A stretch of DNA of 55,627 bases from Pseudarthrobacter sp. NamE5 (GCF_005796225.1 NZ_VAHO01000021.1:1-55627), one strand, 5' to 3'; shown: positions 37,013 to 44,919, counted from the first letter of the stretch. Translations and numbers: made by a program. The notes: generated from the sequence alone by a model not told the origin.

Positions 37013-37717
37013 TTAGGGGTTTTGGTGTGGTCGTGCGAGTTGTGCGGCGAGGCCGGAGAGCAGGATGCTCAGGCCCTGGTCGAGCTCAGTTTCGCCGTTG
37101 TAGTCGGCGAGGACCGGCCCGAGTGCGCGCAGGCGCGGGAACTCATTTGCAGGCAGTCGGTGCAGGCCAAGGCGCAGGATGGCTTCGTTCTCGTCCGGGT
37201 CCACGATGTATTCCTGGAGTTCGTTCAGGATGTGCCCGTAGAGGAATCCGTAGTAGGCGCGATAGACGTGGAGGGCGTCGGCGGGGGCGAAGCCTTCCTT
37301 GATGAGCAGGTCCAGTATTTGTTCGAGCGGGCGGAGCGCTGCCAGCGGACGCAGGCCCAAGGGCGTAGACAGGGGCCTGGTGACCAGCAGGGGCACGACG
37401 TTGGGATGGCGCAGGGCAACACGACGCAGGTCGTGGGCCATCCGGCGCAGCTGGGATTGCCAGTCCACATCATCGGCGAAGACCGTGAGCTCCTCCAAAA
37501 CCGTTTCGGTGACCCCGTCGAGTAACGCTGCCCGGTTGGCTGCGTACCGGTAAAGACTCATGGGGTCCCGCCCCAATTCCTGACCCAGCCGCCGCATCGT
37601 GAGCGCATCAACACCTTCCGCGTCCACCAGTTCCAGGGCGGCGGCGAGCACAACCTCCCTGCTTAGCCGGGCTTTGCGGGGCGGCGCAGCTTTGGGCGCG
37701 TGTTTTGTGGAAGTCAT
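37013..37717 (-). CDS. TetR/AcrR-family transcriptional regulator
   Basis: The 234-residue protein has a basic N-terminal tail and a helix-turn-helix at about 18-65 (SREVVLAAALELVDAEGVDA, MRRLGQELGRDPMSLYRYAA). The C-terminal helical ligand domain resembles the TetR class-C type (PLLVTRPLSTPLGLRPLAAL, YRAYYGFLYGHILNE). It is probably a repressor answering a small ligand. It is divergent from a small membrane protein gene; a palindromic candidate operator lies in the spacer, suggesting autoregulation. Confidence 0.88.
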   Translation of the reverse strand: MTSTKHAPKAAPPRKARLSREVVLAAALELVDAEGVDALTMRRLGQELGRDPMSLYRYAANRAALLDGVTETVLEELTVFADDVDWQSQLRRMAHDLRRVALRHPNVVPLLVTRPLSTPLGLRPLAALRPLEQILDLLIKEGFAPADALHVYRAYYGFLYGHILNELQEYIVDPDENEAILRLGLHRLPANEFPRLRALGPVLADYNGETELDQGLSILLSGLAAQLARPHQNP

Positions 37718-37784
37718 GGTGGAGCCGTTTCCGTTGATTGCTGCAGGCCCACCCGCGGACGGACGAGCAAGTTGCTAAATAAGT

Positions 37785-37812
37785 AGTCTACGCGTAAAGT
37801 CTACACCGTAGA
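37785..37812. promoter_or_regulatory. Candidate TetR operator
   Basis: TCTAC-ACC-GTAGA at 37800-37812 is a perfect 5-3-5 palindrome, and AGTCTAC is repeated at 37785 and 37798. The site lies 68-95 bases upstream of the tetR start and 13 bases before a short leader frame of the divergent gene. Confidence 0.55.
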
Positions 37813-37824
37813 GAAGGTGTCGAC

Positions 37825-37896
37825 ATGGTTTCAGTAAAGGGATCAGGGTTTGCATGGCCAACAGGCTGCTCACATAACCCAAGGAGAACCACATGA
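37825..37896 (+). CDS. Possible 23-residue leader peptide
   Basis: The ATG at 37825 has AAGG eight bases upstream. The frame (MVSVKGSGFAWPTGCSHN and five more residues) stops at a TGA that overlaps the next ATG by four bases (ATGA at 37893-37896). It may couple translation to the small membrane protein, or be chance. Confidence 0.3.
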   Translation: MVSVKGSGFAWPTGCSHNPRRTT

Positions 37897-38165
37897 CGAC
37901 TCAAACCCGTAACGAGCACTCCAGCACGGTCCGCAACGCCAACGACATCAAGATCTCCACCAGGACCCTTGAGTTCGCTGTCTACGTCGCGGCGGTCGTC
38001 GCCACGATCATCACCGCGGCAGTCGTTGGAGACGACGCAAGCGAGAACGGTGTTGACGTTTTCAACGCCAATGACGCTATGCAGTACATCACCTGGCTCA
38101 CTGTCGGCCTGATGATCGCCCGCGGCCTGGCCAAGGCCGGCAACCGCGCACATAACCACGCCTAA
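37893..38165 (+). CDS. Small two-helix membrane protein
   Basis: 90 residues with AAGGAG upstream of the ATG. A polar N-terminus (1-28) is followed by two hydrophobic segments, LEFAVYVAAVVATIITAAVVG and YITWLTVGLMIARGLAKA, with a polar link (DDASENGVDVFNANDA). The tail is basic with His residues. The function is unknown. It is divergent from the TetR gene and downstream of the palindromic operator, so it is the best candidate target of that regulator. Confidence 0.75.
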   Translation: MTTQTRNEHSSTVRNANDIKISTRTLEFAVYVAAVVATIITAAVVGDDASENGVDVFNANDAMQYITWLTVGLMIARGLAKAGNRAHNHA

Positions 38166-38203
38166 CCAGCCGTTCCCGGCCCTGTCCGGGTAATGGTCGA
38201 TTG

Positions 38204-38234
38204 TGGCGCAGCATCAGGACCTGGTGCTGCGCCA
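38204..38234 (+). terminator. Hairpin after the small membrane protein gene
   Basis: A perfect 10-bp stem (38204-38213 with 38225-38234) with an 11-base loop. No T tract follows, so termination may be weak. Confidence 0.45.
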
Positions 38235-38401
38235 GAGCTATCTGCTTCACCTGAATCACCTGCTTCACCAACGTTTAGCCCGCCGAAGCATCGCAATTCT
38301 GCTCCGGCCAGTACGCCAGATGTCCCGTGCAAGACATCCCGGTTCCCAGTCCGCTGTAGCCCACGGCGGAAGTTACGCACCATAGTGAAAAGAGCCCAAC
38401 G

Positions 38402-38653
38402 ATGGCACATTCACAGTTCGACCAGTTCCTCAGCGAAGCCACCTGCCCCAACAACGAGTCAGATTCGACTCTAAAGGGCGATTCCTTCTACGGCCTGTAC
38501 ACCAGCTGGTGTTGCCTCTCCGGCAGGCTCCCGCGGTCAGAGCAGGCCTTTTGGGCCGCCATGAGCCAACGCGCCACTCCGGGCCAGCGCTTGAAGATGC
38601 GGGGGCCGGCCGCGGCCGACTACATCCTTTCCAGCTACCAGGCCGTGGTCTGA
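38402..38653 (+). CDS. Hypothetical small protein
   Basis: 83 residues starting MAHSQFDQFLSEATCPNN. Composition is normal for a folded protein (FYGLYTSWCCLSGRLPRSEQ, AFWAAMSQRATPGQRLKMRG). A weak AAAAGAG lies ahead of the ATG. No family was recognised. The frame ends in a TGA and continues open for another 94 codons with clear protein character, described in the next entry. Confidence 0.6.
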   Translation: MAHSQFDQFLSEATCPNNESDSTLKGDSFYGLYTSWCCLSGRLPRSEQAFWAAMSQRATPGQRLKMRGPAAADYILSSYQAVV

Positions 38654-38938
38654 CCGCTGGCAACGACCATATTCCCCGGCACATACATTCCCCGTGATGC
38701 GCATCAACCACGGGGAAAGCAGCCGTGGTGCGCCGGCTGCGACACCGATGCGTTCCTGTCGGTTGCATCCCCCGCCGTGACTGATCGGCAAACAGGCATC
38801 CTCGCCGTCGCACTCCACTGTGCCAACTGCCGCCTGTCCAGGGTCTTCGACACTACGGCAGAATACGTCGGCATACTGGCTGCGGCTCTCGGCCATGACG
38901 AGGACCCGGATCAACTCAGAGTAAGTTATTCCCGCTGA
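38654..38938 (+). CDS. Zinc-ribbon-like small protein with no canonical start codon
   Basis: Directly after the preceding TGA, the same frame stays open for 94 codons and reads like a real protein: FPGTYIPRDAHQPRGKQPWC, AGCDTDAFLSV, VALHCANCRLSRVFDTTAEY, to QLRVSYSR. Two CxxC pairs (WCAGC and HCANC) suggest one zinc site. No ATG, GTG or TTG occurs before the first CxxC; the first is a GTG at 38777, inside the fold. It could be a second half fused to the upstream frame by TGA read-through, a gene whose start was lost, or one using an unusual start. The family is unknown. Confidence 0.5.
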   Translation, partial: PLATTIFPGTYIPRDAHQPRGKQPWCAGCDTDAFLSVASPAVTDRQTGILAVALHCANCRLSRVFDTTAEYVGILAAALGHDEDPDQLRVSYSR

Positions 38939-39096
38939 TGCGGACTGATCAGCCTGAACGGAAATTTTCTCAGCCACGTCATCCGAAACCTGGCTGCCAC
39001 GGCGTTCAGGCGCCGCCGGGCATTCCCAGTTGGCGCTACGGCCTAATAACTACCGGCCCAGGCAACTCCTGCGGCAGAATCAACGAAGGATCAAAC

Positions 39097-39249
39097 ATGA
39101 CGAACAGCTCTTACAACCGGCCACTTATCACCGTCGACGCAGGAATTCCCGCCAGTATCGACACCTTCGACCTCACACCGCAAGGCCTCGCCGACGCCCC
39201 GGCCCACGAAGAGGACTTCGAAAGCATCGTTCATACCGGAAACAGCTAA
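39097..39249 (+). CDS. Hypothetical 50-residue protein
   Basis: The ATG at 39097 follows GAAGGATC by a suitable distance. The product (MTNSSYNRPLITVDAGIPAS, then an acidic HEEDFESIV near the end) has no membrane segment or known motif. The frame is open further upstream to 38938, but that part looks non-coding. The acidic C-terminus may point to an antitoxin-like or interaction peptide, but nothing supports a specific role. Confidence 0.45.
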   Translation: MTNSSYNRPLITVDAGIPASIDTFDLTPQGLADAPAHEEDFESIVHTGNS

Positions 39250-39386
39250 CACTGGTCCTGCCGGCTGGCCGTTTCTATTGCTGACCTTCTGCAACGCGAC
39301 GCCTCCTTGGTCCAAGAGGTTGGCACCCGACCCCTGGGCATGAGACACGAATCAACCAGCAAAAGCACCGAACCATGGAGCAAGTA

Positions 39387-40191
39387 ATGAGCACTGCCCG
39401 GATCTTCGACTCAATCGTCGTGATCTTCAACCTACCGCCCGTGCCGGCCACGCGGTCGAACTCGCACGGGAAGCAGCCAGCGGCGGGAACAACGTGCTCA
39501 TCGTCTCCGTCAGCGGGGACGGCGGCTACAACGAGGTCGTGAACGGTGTGGTGCAAGCCGGCAACCCCAACGCCGTGTGCGCCGTAATGGCAGCAGGCAA
39601 CGCAACGACCACCGCAGGACTACCCGCACCCAACCGCTTGAGGCAGCAATCGCCAGCGGCAAAGTACGGCGCATTGACCTGCTGAAAATGACAACCGGCG
39701 GGAGGGAAGAAGATTCCGCCGAGTATGCGCACTCCTACGTCGGGTTCGGCCTCACTCCGGTCATGGCCATCGACCTTGAAAAAGGCAGTAAAGGCGCCCT
39801 AAAAGAGATGTTCTCCGTGATGCGCGCGTTCTCGAAATTCAAGCCCTTCGAGATCCGGCAGGGGAACAGCAAGCGACGCAAGTTCGACAGCCTCGTCCTG
39901 GCCAACATCGCACAGATGGCCAAGTACGCCACCCTCAGTGAAGCCGACGACGCCGCCTCGGACGGCAAATTCGAAGTCGTGTTCTTTCCCAACCGGTCCA
40001 AACTCCGCGTGCTGCCGACCGCCCTGCGGGCCACTACCCGAGGACTCGGGGACCAGCCCAGCGTGAGCAGCTACCGGTTCACAACCCTCAAACCCATCCC
40101 GTACCAAATAGACGGAGAAGTGAAATCCGTCGAGGCACATACCCCGGTCACCATCACCTGTGCACCGGCTGCCCTCGCAACTCTGGGATAA
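39387..40191 (+). pseudogene. Diacylglycerol/lipid kinase family gene, frameshifted
   Basis: Three pieces in order: MSTARIFDSIVVIFN from an ATG at 39387 behind GGAG; after a shift near 39432, PTARAGHAVELAREAASGGN to VSVSGDGGYNEVVNGVV, the DAGK nucleotide motif; after a second shift near 39602, NDHRRTTRTQPLEAAIASGK to SYVGFGLTPVMAIDLEKGSK and on to the stop at 40191. Together they make a nearly complete YegS/BmrU/DagK-type kinase of about 270 residues. The last part alone is a 204-codon open frame, but it lacks the ATP site. Either single-base losses in the genome or sequence errors explain it. Confidence 0.8.
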
Positions 40192-40292
40192 CAGCCTGCA
40201 GCCTCAGCACCGAGGGAGGATCGCCCACACCAGCGGGGTCATCTTCCGACCGGATCGCCCCCCGCCGCCGCGTCCTGCGGAAGCACGGCTCG

Positions 40293-40298
40293 TATAAT
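40293..40298 (+). promoter_or_regulatory. Consensus -10 box upstream of the DUF808 gene
   Basis: An exact TATAAT, 79 bases before the GTG start. The -35 position (GCGTCC) is poor. A start site near 40305 would almost coincide with the ATG of a short leader frame at 40306. Confidence 0.4.
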
Positions 40299-40305
40299 CG
40301 TGAAC

Positions 40306-40380
40306 ATGCCGATTACGCGCCTCAAGCGAGCACTCCCCGCCCATAAGTCCGTCGCCGCGCAGTGCGGGAGCGATCTGTGA
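40306..40380 (+). CDS. Possible 24-residue leader peptide
   Basis: The ATG at 40306 encodes MPITRLKRALPAHKSVAAQC and four more residues, stopping in a TGA that overlaps the GTG of the DUF808 gene (GTGA). If the TATAAT is used, the message would be nearly leaderless for this frame. It may be chance. Confidence 0.25.
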   Translation: MPITRLKRALPAHKSVAAQCGSDL

Positions 40381-41402
40381 GCGGCGGTCTCGTTGCCCTG
40401 CTGGACGACGTCGCAGCCCTGGCCCGCATTGCCGCCGCTTCGGTGGACGACGTGGCCGCCGGTGCCGCGAAAGCGGGGGCAAAGGCCGCCGGCGTTGTAA
40501 TTGACGACGCCGCGGTGACCCCGCAGTACGTGTCCGGAGCCGACCCGTCCCGTGAACTGCCGATGATCAAGCGGATTTTTTGGGGCTCGCTCCGGAACAA
40601 GCTGCTGATCATCCTCCCGGCTCTGCTGCTCATCACCGCCTTCGTCCCGGGGGCCATCCCGTTCATCCTGATGCTCGGGGGCACCTACCTCTGCTACGAG
40701 GGTGCCGAGAAGGTCTGGCACAAGCTCCGCGGCCACCACACGGCGGACGAGGATGCACCGGCGGTCGAACGCGGCCCGAACGCTGAGGCCAAGGTCATTA
40801 AGGGCGCCATCACCACTGACTTCATCCTCTCGTGCGAGATCATGGTGATCTCGATGAACGAGGTGGCTGCTGAGTCGCTGTGGGCCCGTGCGCTCATCCT
40901 GGTCGTCGTGGCTCTCGTGATCACGGTGCTGGTCTACGGAGCGGTCGCGCTCATCGTCAAGATGGACGACGTAGGGATGCACCTGGCCACCAAGGACTCC
41001 CCCAGGTCCCAGCGCGTCGGCGAGACGCTCGTCAAGGGAATGCCGGCGGTGCTCGGAGCAATAACCCTCGTCGGCACAGTAGCCATGCTGTGGGTCGGCG
41101 GTCACATCATGCTGCAGGGAGCTTACGACCTCGGCTGGCACGGACCATATGACCTTGTCCATGCCCTTGAGGCTCCTGTCGCCGGTATACCGGTGGTGGG
41201 CGGCGTCCTGGCCTGGCTCGTGAACACATTGTGCTCGGCTGTCATCGGGCTCGTGTGGGGCCTCCTCATCATGTCTGTTGTAGGCCCGTTGCTCAAGGTG
41301 CTGCCGTTCGGCAAGAGGAAGAGCGGGCACGAAGAGGGTGACGTCCGCGCCGCCGTCGCCGGGCATGAACCGGCAAAACGGGACACCGATTCCACCCCAT
41401 AG
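40377..41402 (+). CDS. DUF808 (YedI-like) inner membrane protein
   Basis: 341 residues starting with a GTG behind GGGAG. The conserved start SGGLVALLDDVAALARIAAA and DDAAVTPQYVSGADPSRELP lead into several membrane helices (LLIILPALLLITAFVPGAIPF, ALILVVVALVITVLVYGAVA, GAITLVGTVAMLWVGGHIML, VIGLVWGLLIMSVVGPLLKV) with KGAITTDFILSCEIMVISMN between. The function of DUF808 proteins is unknown. It is monocistronic as far as can be seen. Confidence 0.9.
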   Translation: MSGGLVALLDDVAALARIAAASVDDVAAGAAKAGAKAAGVVIDDAAVTPQYVSGADPSRELPMIKRIFWGSLRNKLLIILPALLLITAFVPGAIPFILMLGGTYLCYEGAEKVWHKLRGHHTADEDAPAVERGPNAEAKVIKGAITTDFILSCEIMVISMNEVAAESLWARALILVVVALVITVLVYGAVALIVKMDDVGMHLATKDSPRSQRVGETLVKGMPAVLGAITLVGTVAMLWVGGHIMLQGAYDLGWHGPYDLVHALEAPVAGIPVVGGVLAWLVNTLCSAVIGLVWGLLIMSVVGPLLKVLPFGKRKSGHEEGDVRAAVAGHEPAKRDTDSTP

Positions 41403-41538
41403 CTCCCGTCCGCCGGGTGCTTTGCCCGGGACTGACCCCGGTCATGCGAATGGTGGCTGGAAACTTTTGCCCCCGATTGGACAAAGGCCTTGGCCGTCAC
41501 GGCGGTGGGAATAGACGGGGAAAAGCTGATGGACTTGG

Positions 41539-41568
41539 GCCTTGCCGGATGCCGGAAGTCGGCAAGGC
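41539..41568 (+). terminator. Hairpin between the DUF808 and coiled-coil genes
   Basis: GCCTTGCCG (41539-41547) pairs perfectly with CGGCAAGGC (41560-41568) around a 12-base loop; no T tract follows. Confidence 0.35.
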
Positions 41569-41610
41569 GCTGAGCCAATTCACGAGATCCTGTCGGACCA
41601 CCCGCCTAAG

Positions 41611-42606
41611 ATGGCGAACATGGATCAGCAAGCCCTGGCAGACATCGCGAACGGGCTTTACGCCGTATCCCTTGAAGACTTCATAGCGGCAAGGTCCGCT
41701 GCAGCAAAGCAGGCTGCGGGGCAGGACAAAGAGCTGGGCGCTGCCGTCAAGGGGCTGCCCAAGCCGTCGGTGGCCGCGTGGGCAGTGAATATGCTCGCCC
41801 TGCATCAGCCGGACGTCCTCGGCGGGCTCGCGGAGCTCGGATCCCGGATGCGCGACGCACAGGCCGCACTCGATGCCACGGCCCTCCGGGAGCTGGGACG
41901 TGAGCGGCGCGCCCGGCTTTCCGCCGCCGTCGACACCGCCCGGTCCGTCGCCGGGGAACGCGGGCGAACCATCAGCGAGGCCATGGCCGCAGACGTGGAG
42001 GAGACCCTCAAGGCACTGACAGCGGATGAAGGGGCGGCTGCTGCAGTTCGGAGCGGACGCCTCCTGAAAACCCTCTCGGCGGACGGCGTCAGCGCAGCGG
42101 ACCTGGAGGGGGCAGTGGCCGTTCCCGGCGCACTGCCAAAGCACACGGCCACGGCCCGCCCCGTCCATACGGCCGCCAAGACGCGTCCAGCAGCGCCGGA
42201 AAATAAGCAACGGACGACGACGGAGCGCACCTCCCCGCCCAAGGGAACGAAGCCCCGGCTTGAGGCTGTCCGGCAGACTCCGCGGCCAGCGTCACCGCCG
42301 GCGCTGGAGAGGGCAAAAGCCGCTCTGGCTGAAGCTCAGGAGGCAGCGGCTGAGGCGGCACACGCAGCCCAGGAGCTGCAGGATAAGGCGGACGAAACAC
42401 GCACTGAGGTGGCGGAACTCCTCCGGGAAACGGTTAACCTGCGGGCCCGGCTCAAGGCCGCGGAACAGCAGCTGGACCGTTCGCGGAAATCGCTGGCTGC
42501 GGTGGAGGCGGAAGCAAAACAGGCCGTGCGTGCTGCGGAGAAGGCCGGGCGGACTGCCATGCTGGCGGAGGAACGGGTCCTCCGGCTGTCTGACCGTGAG
42601 ACTTAG
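41611..42606 (+). CDS. Hypothetical coiled-coil protein
   Basis: 331 residues from the ATG at 41611 (or 41620). The N-terminal part is a soluble helical domain (DIANGLYAVSLEDFIAARSA, KGLPKPSVAAWAVNMLALHQ). A Pro/Thr/Lys linker of about 60 residues (TARPVHTAAKTRPAAPENKQ) follows, then a long Ala/Glu/Arg heptad coiled coil to the end (ELLRETVNLRARLKAAEQQL). No export signal is present. Similar actinobacterial proteins are uncharacterised; a scaffold or nucleoid role is only a guess. Confidence 0.75.
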   Translation: MANMDQQALADIANGLYAVSLEDFIAARSAAAKQAAGQDKELGAAVKGLPKPSVAAWAVNMLALHQPDVLGGLAELGSRMRDAQAALDATALRELGRERRARLSAAVDTARSVAGERGRTISEAMAADVEETLKALTADEGAAAAVRSGRLLKTLSADGVSAADLEGAVAVPGALPKHTATARPVHTAAKTRPAAPENKQRTTTERTSPPKGTKPRLEAVRQTPRPASPPALERAKAALAEAQEAAAEAAHAAQELQDKADETRTEVAELLRETVNLRARLKAAEQQLDRSRKSLAAVEAEAKQAVRAAEKAGRTAMLAEERVLRLSDRET

Positions 42607-42696
42607 ACCGAGCCGGAAGCTTCCACCAGTGAGGGCGCGGTAACCACTACTTTGCCCAACACCGGGAGTCTGGGCGTCTTCCGACAGCCCGTCAGC

Positions 42697-43077
42697 CTAG
42701 TCCTGCGCGGCCTCCGTCAGCTTCCTGGTGCGGTTGATGGACCGGCGGATCCCGACTATCCTGACGGCAACTCCTGTCAGGACCAGGCCAATTCCCAACG
42801 CCATAAGAATCCAGACAGGGACTGAGGCGGAATCGATGTTGCGATAGCACTCCGCCGCCAGCCCTGTGGTCTGCTGCTGCAGGTCTGAGATCTCCGCGGC
42901 CCGACTTTGCGGTAGCAGCGGGCTGCCGCAAAGCGGCCCCACTGCCTTCAAGCCGATAACGATACTGAGGATCTGCACGGCGAATCCCACGGCGACGGTT
43001 ACGATCCACCCACGCCGCTGGGCAAGCTCCTGATTGATGGCCTTGGTGGCATCACCGGAAGAAATTCGAACCGCCAT
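42697..43077 (-). CDS. Hypothetical membrane protein with two helices
   Basis: 126 residues. Two hydrophobic helices, WIVTVAVGFAVQILSIVIGL and VPVWILMALGIGLVLTGVAV, flank an extracytoplasmic loop of about 45 residues with two cysteines (LCGSP, AECYR) that could form a disulfide. The tail is basic (RRSINRTRKL). No family was recognised. Confidence 0.7.
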   Translation of the reverse strand: MAVRISSGDATKAINQELAQRRGWIVTVAVGFAVQILSIVIGLKAVGPLCGSPLLPQSRAAEISDLQQQTTGLAAECYRNIDSASVPVWILMALGIGLVLTGVAVRIVGIRRSINRTRKLTEAAQD

Positions 43078-43232
43078 ATTCCGAGCATAGTAGGACTCGG
43101 CCCGGCGCGCGCGGGAAGGGCATTCTGCTGCTTCGCTCCAACAGCGGCCGCTCCATCCACTGGGTCTATGTCTTCAAGCAACACGCTGGCGCCATTCCGG
43201 GAAATGTCAGACCCCGGTTGCAAACTGGATTC

Positions 43233-43418
43233 ATGGAAAACCAACTGGTTCAGGAATTTCACGTAACGTACTTCGAGGCCGACTGTGGCCGTGTCCGCGC
43301 CGAGATCTTTAACACCCTGGTGGAAGCAGAACGCTTCGCCAGCCGGCACTGTGCCGATGAAGATGGCTGGGCTGTGATTGACGCCGTGGCGGTCGAACAG
43401 ATCCGCACTGCTGCCTGA
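43233..43418 (+). CDS. Hypothetical 61-residue protein
   Basis: Starts MENQLVQEFHVTYFEADCGR, with a mixed alpha/beta pattern (VRAEIFNTLVEAERFASRHC, WAVIDAVAVEQIRTAA). The ribosome site is weak. It is compact and globular in composition, with no motif recognised. A perfect hairpin separates it from the convergent aldo/keto reductase gene. Confidence 0.55.
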   Translation: MENQLVQEFHVTYFEADCGRVRAEIFNTLVEAERFASRHCADEDGWAVIDAVAVEQIRTAA

Positions 43419-43460
43419 CGTTTTCGCAGACTACCGTTTGGTGCAGCCCGTAAAGCGGGC

Positions 43461-43488
43461 CGCCCTGCCTGTAGGCACAGGCAGGGCG
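43461..43488. terminator. Perfect 12-bp hairpin between convergent genes
   Basis: CGCCCTGCCTGT (43461-43472) pairs with ACAGGCAGGGCG (43477-43488) around the loop AGGC. It lies between the 61-residue protein gene and the aldo/keto reductase gene. Confidence 0.7.
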
Positions 43489-43527
43489 GGCAGCGGCTGA
43501 CGCTCAGAACGGAGCGGCCGCCCCTGG

Positions 43528-44373
43528 TTAGGCGAAGTCGGAGACTGCGGGGTCCGCCCCGATGCGCCCTTCCCCGCGGGCGGTCCGGTCCAGCGCGTTG
43601 ATGGCGTCGACATCCTCAGCGTCCAGGGCGACGTCCAGGGCGGCGAAGTTCTCGCGAATCCGGGACTCGGTGACTGACTTGGGAATGACCACGTTGCCGA
43701 TAGCGAGGTGCCAGGCGATAACCACCTGCGCGGGGGTCACCTGGTGCTTGGCGGCAATACGAGCCACCGTTCCATCCTCCAGAAGCTCCCCGCCCTGCCC
43801 CAGCGGCGACCAGGCCTGGGTCAGGATGCCCTTCGACGCACCAAAATCGCGCAGTTCGCGCTGGCTAAAGTAGGGGTGCAGCTCAATCTGGTGAATGGCA
43901 GGCACCACGCCGGTTTCATCGATCAGCCGCTGAAGGCCTTCAACAGTGAAGTTGGAAACACCAATCGACTTTACCCGGCCGCGCTTCTGTAGCTCGATGA
44001 GGGCCTTCCAGGTATCGATGTACTTGTCCTGTTTCGGCTGCATCCAGTGGATCAGGTACAGATCCAGCGTCTCCAGCCCAAGCCGGTCCATCGATTCCTC
44101 GAAAGCCGACAGTGTGGATTCGTAGCCCTGGTCAGAGTTCCAGAGCTTGGTGGTGATGAAGATCTGCTCCGGTGAGAGGCCGGAACTGGCAATGGCGCGG
44201 CCCACGCCTGCCTCATTGCCGTAAATCTTCGCGGTATCAATGTGACGGAAGCCCGCTTCGAACGCCTGGCGGACTACCTTCTCCGCCACATCGTCCTCGA
44301 CCTGCCACACGCCGTAGCCAAGCTGGGGGATCGTGTTTCCGTCGTTGAAAGTCAGGGTAGGTGAAAGAGTCAT
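43528..44373 (-). CDS. Aldo/keto reductase
   Basis: 281 residues, an NADPH-dependent TIM-barrel carbonyl reductase of the 2,5-diketogluconate reductase type. The catalytic tetrad is visible: Asp and Tyr in RHIDTAKIYGNE, Lys in FITTKLWNSD, His in LYLIHWMQP. The C-terminal cofactor segment is VVIPKSVTESRIRENFAALD. The substrate cannot be read. The gene stands alone, convergent with a small gene and 89 bases from the next upstream frame. Confidence 0.93.
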   Translation of the reverse strand: MTLSPTLTFNDGNTIPQLGYGVWQVEDDVAEKVVRQAFEAGFRHIDTAKIYGNEAGVGRAIASSGLSPEQIFITTKLWNSDQGYESTLSAFEESMDRLGLETLDLYLIHWMQPKQDKYIDTWKALIELQKRGRVKSIGVSNFTVEGLQRLIDETGVVPAIHQIELHPYFSQRELRDFGASKGILTQAWSPLGQGGELLEDGTVARIAAKHQVTPAQVVIAWHLAIGNVVIPKSVTESRIRENFAALDVALDAEDVDAINALDRTARGEGRIGADPAVSDFA

Positions 44374-44462
44374 GCCATCATCCTGCCAAACCGTGCACCA
44401 GTTACAGCCAGTTTCGGGCCCGACTAAGCCAGGCGCTTAACCGGGAATTTCTGGAAGGGCAT

Positions 44463-44918
44463 CTAGGAAGCCTCCTCATGGAGGTGCCGCTCGGCCTCGG
44501 CCACCTGCTGGAAAACTGCCTCCGCCCGCCGCCTGACGGATGCCGCCCCTACCGGCACGGGACCTACGGCAAGCCGCAGCATGGCAGCAGCTTCGGCCGT
44601 AGTGGCGAGCGAGTTTCCGGCTTTGGACAGTGCGCGGTGCACGCCGGACAGGGCAACCGGGATATCCAGGCCCTCGCTGGGCGAGCGCCGCTGCGCTTCC
44701 ACGCAAACAGCCCTCACCCGTTCCAGCAGGACGGCAAGGTCGTTGGCAATCTCCACCAGTTCGTCATACAGCTGGTCGTCTTCCACGCCTTCCAGCACCT
44801 GGTGGAACCGGTCAAGTCCCCGCTGGAAGCGGTCGTGCGCGCGGCGCCACAGCCCCTTTCCCAGTTCCGCGTCGTCCTTGCGCCCCTGCCTGGCAGCGCT
44901 GAAAAAGCCCAAGCGCAC
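44463..44918 (-). CDS. Hypothetical helical protein coupled to bpa
   Basis: 151 residues from a GTG at 44918, one base after the bpa stop, so it is almost certainly cotranscribed and coupled. It is all helical and soluble (GLDRFHQVLEGVEDDQLYDE, VEIANDLAVLLERVRAVCVE, AEAVFQQVAEAERHLHEEAS). The frame is open further upstream inside bpa, but that stretch is bpa read in another frame. No family is recognised. A role with the proteasome activator is suggested only by position. Confidence 0.75.
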   Translation of the reverse strand: MRLGFFSAARQGRKDDAELGKGLWRRAHDRFQRGLDRFHQVLEGVEDDQLYDELVEIANDLAVLLERVRAVCVEAQRRSPSEGLDIPVALSGVHRALSKAGNSLATTAEAAAMLRLAVGPVPVGAASVRRRAEAVFQQVAEAERHLHEEAS

Positions 44919-44919
44919 C

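Noticed and set aside
39097..39249. An antitoxin for an adjacent toxin
   Set aside because: The protein is small and acidic, but no partner gene of toxin size or motif is adjacent.
30207..40376. A phage or integrative element with integrase and attachment repeats
   Set aside because: No tyrosine or serine recombinase, transposase or repeat of the tRNA 3' end was recognised; only indirect signs of an island remain.
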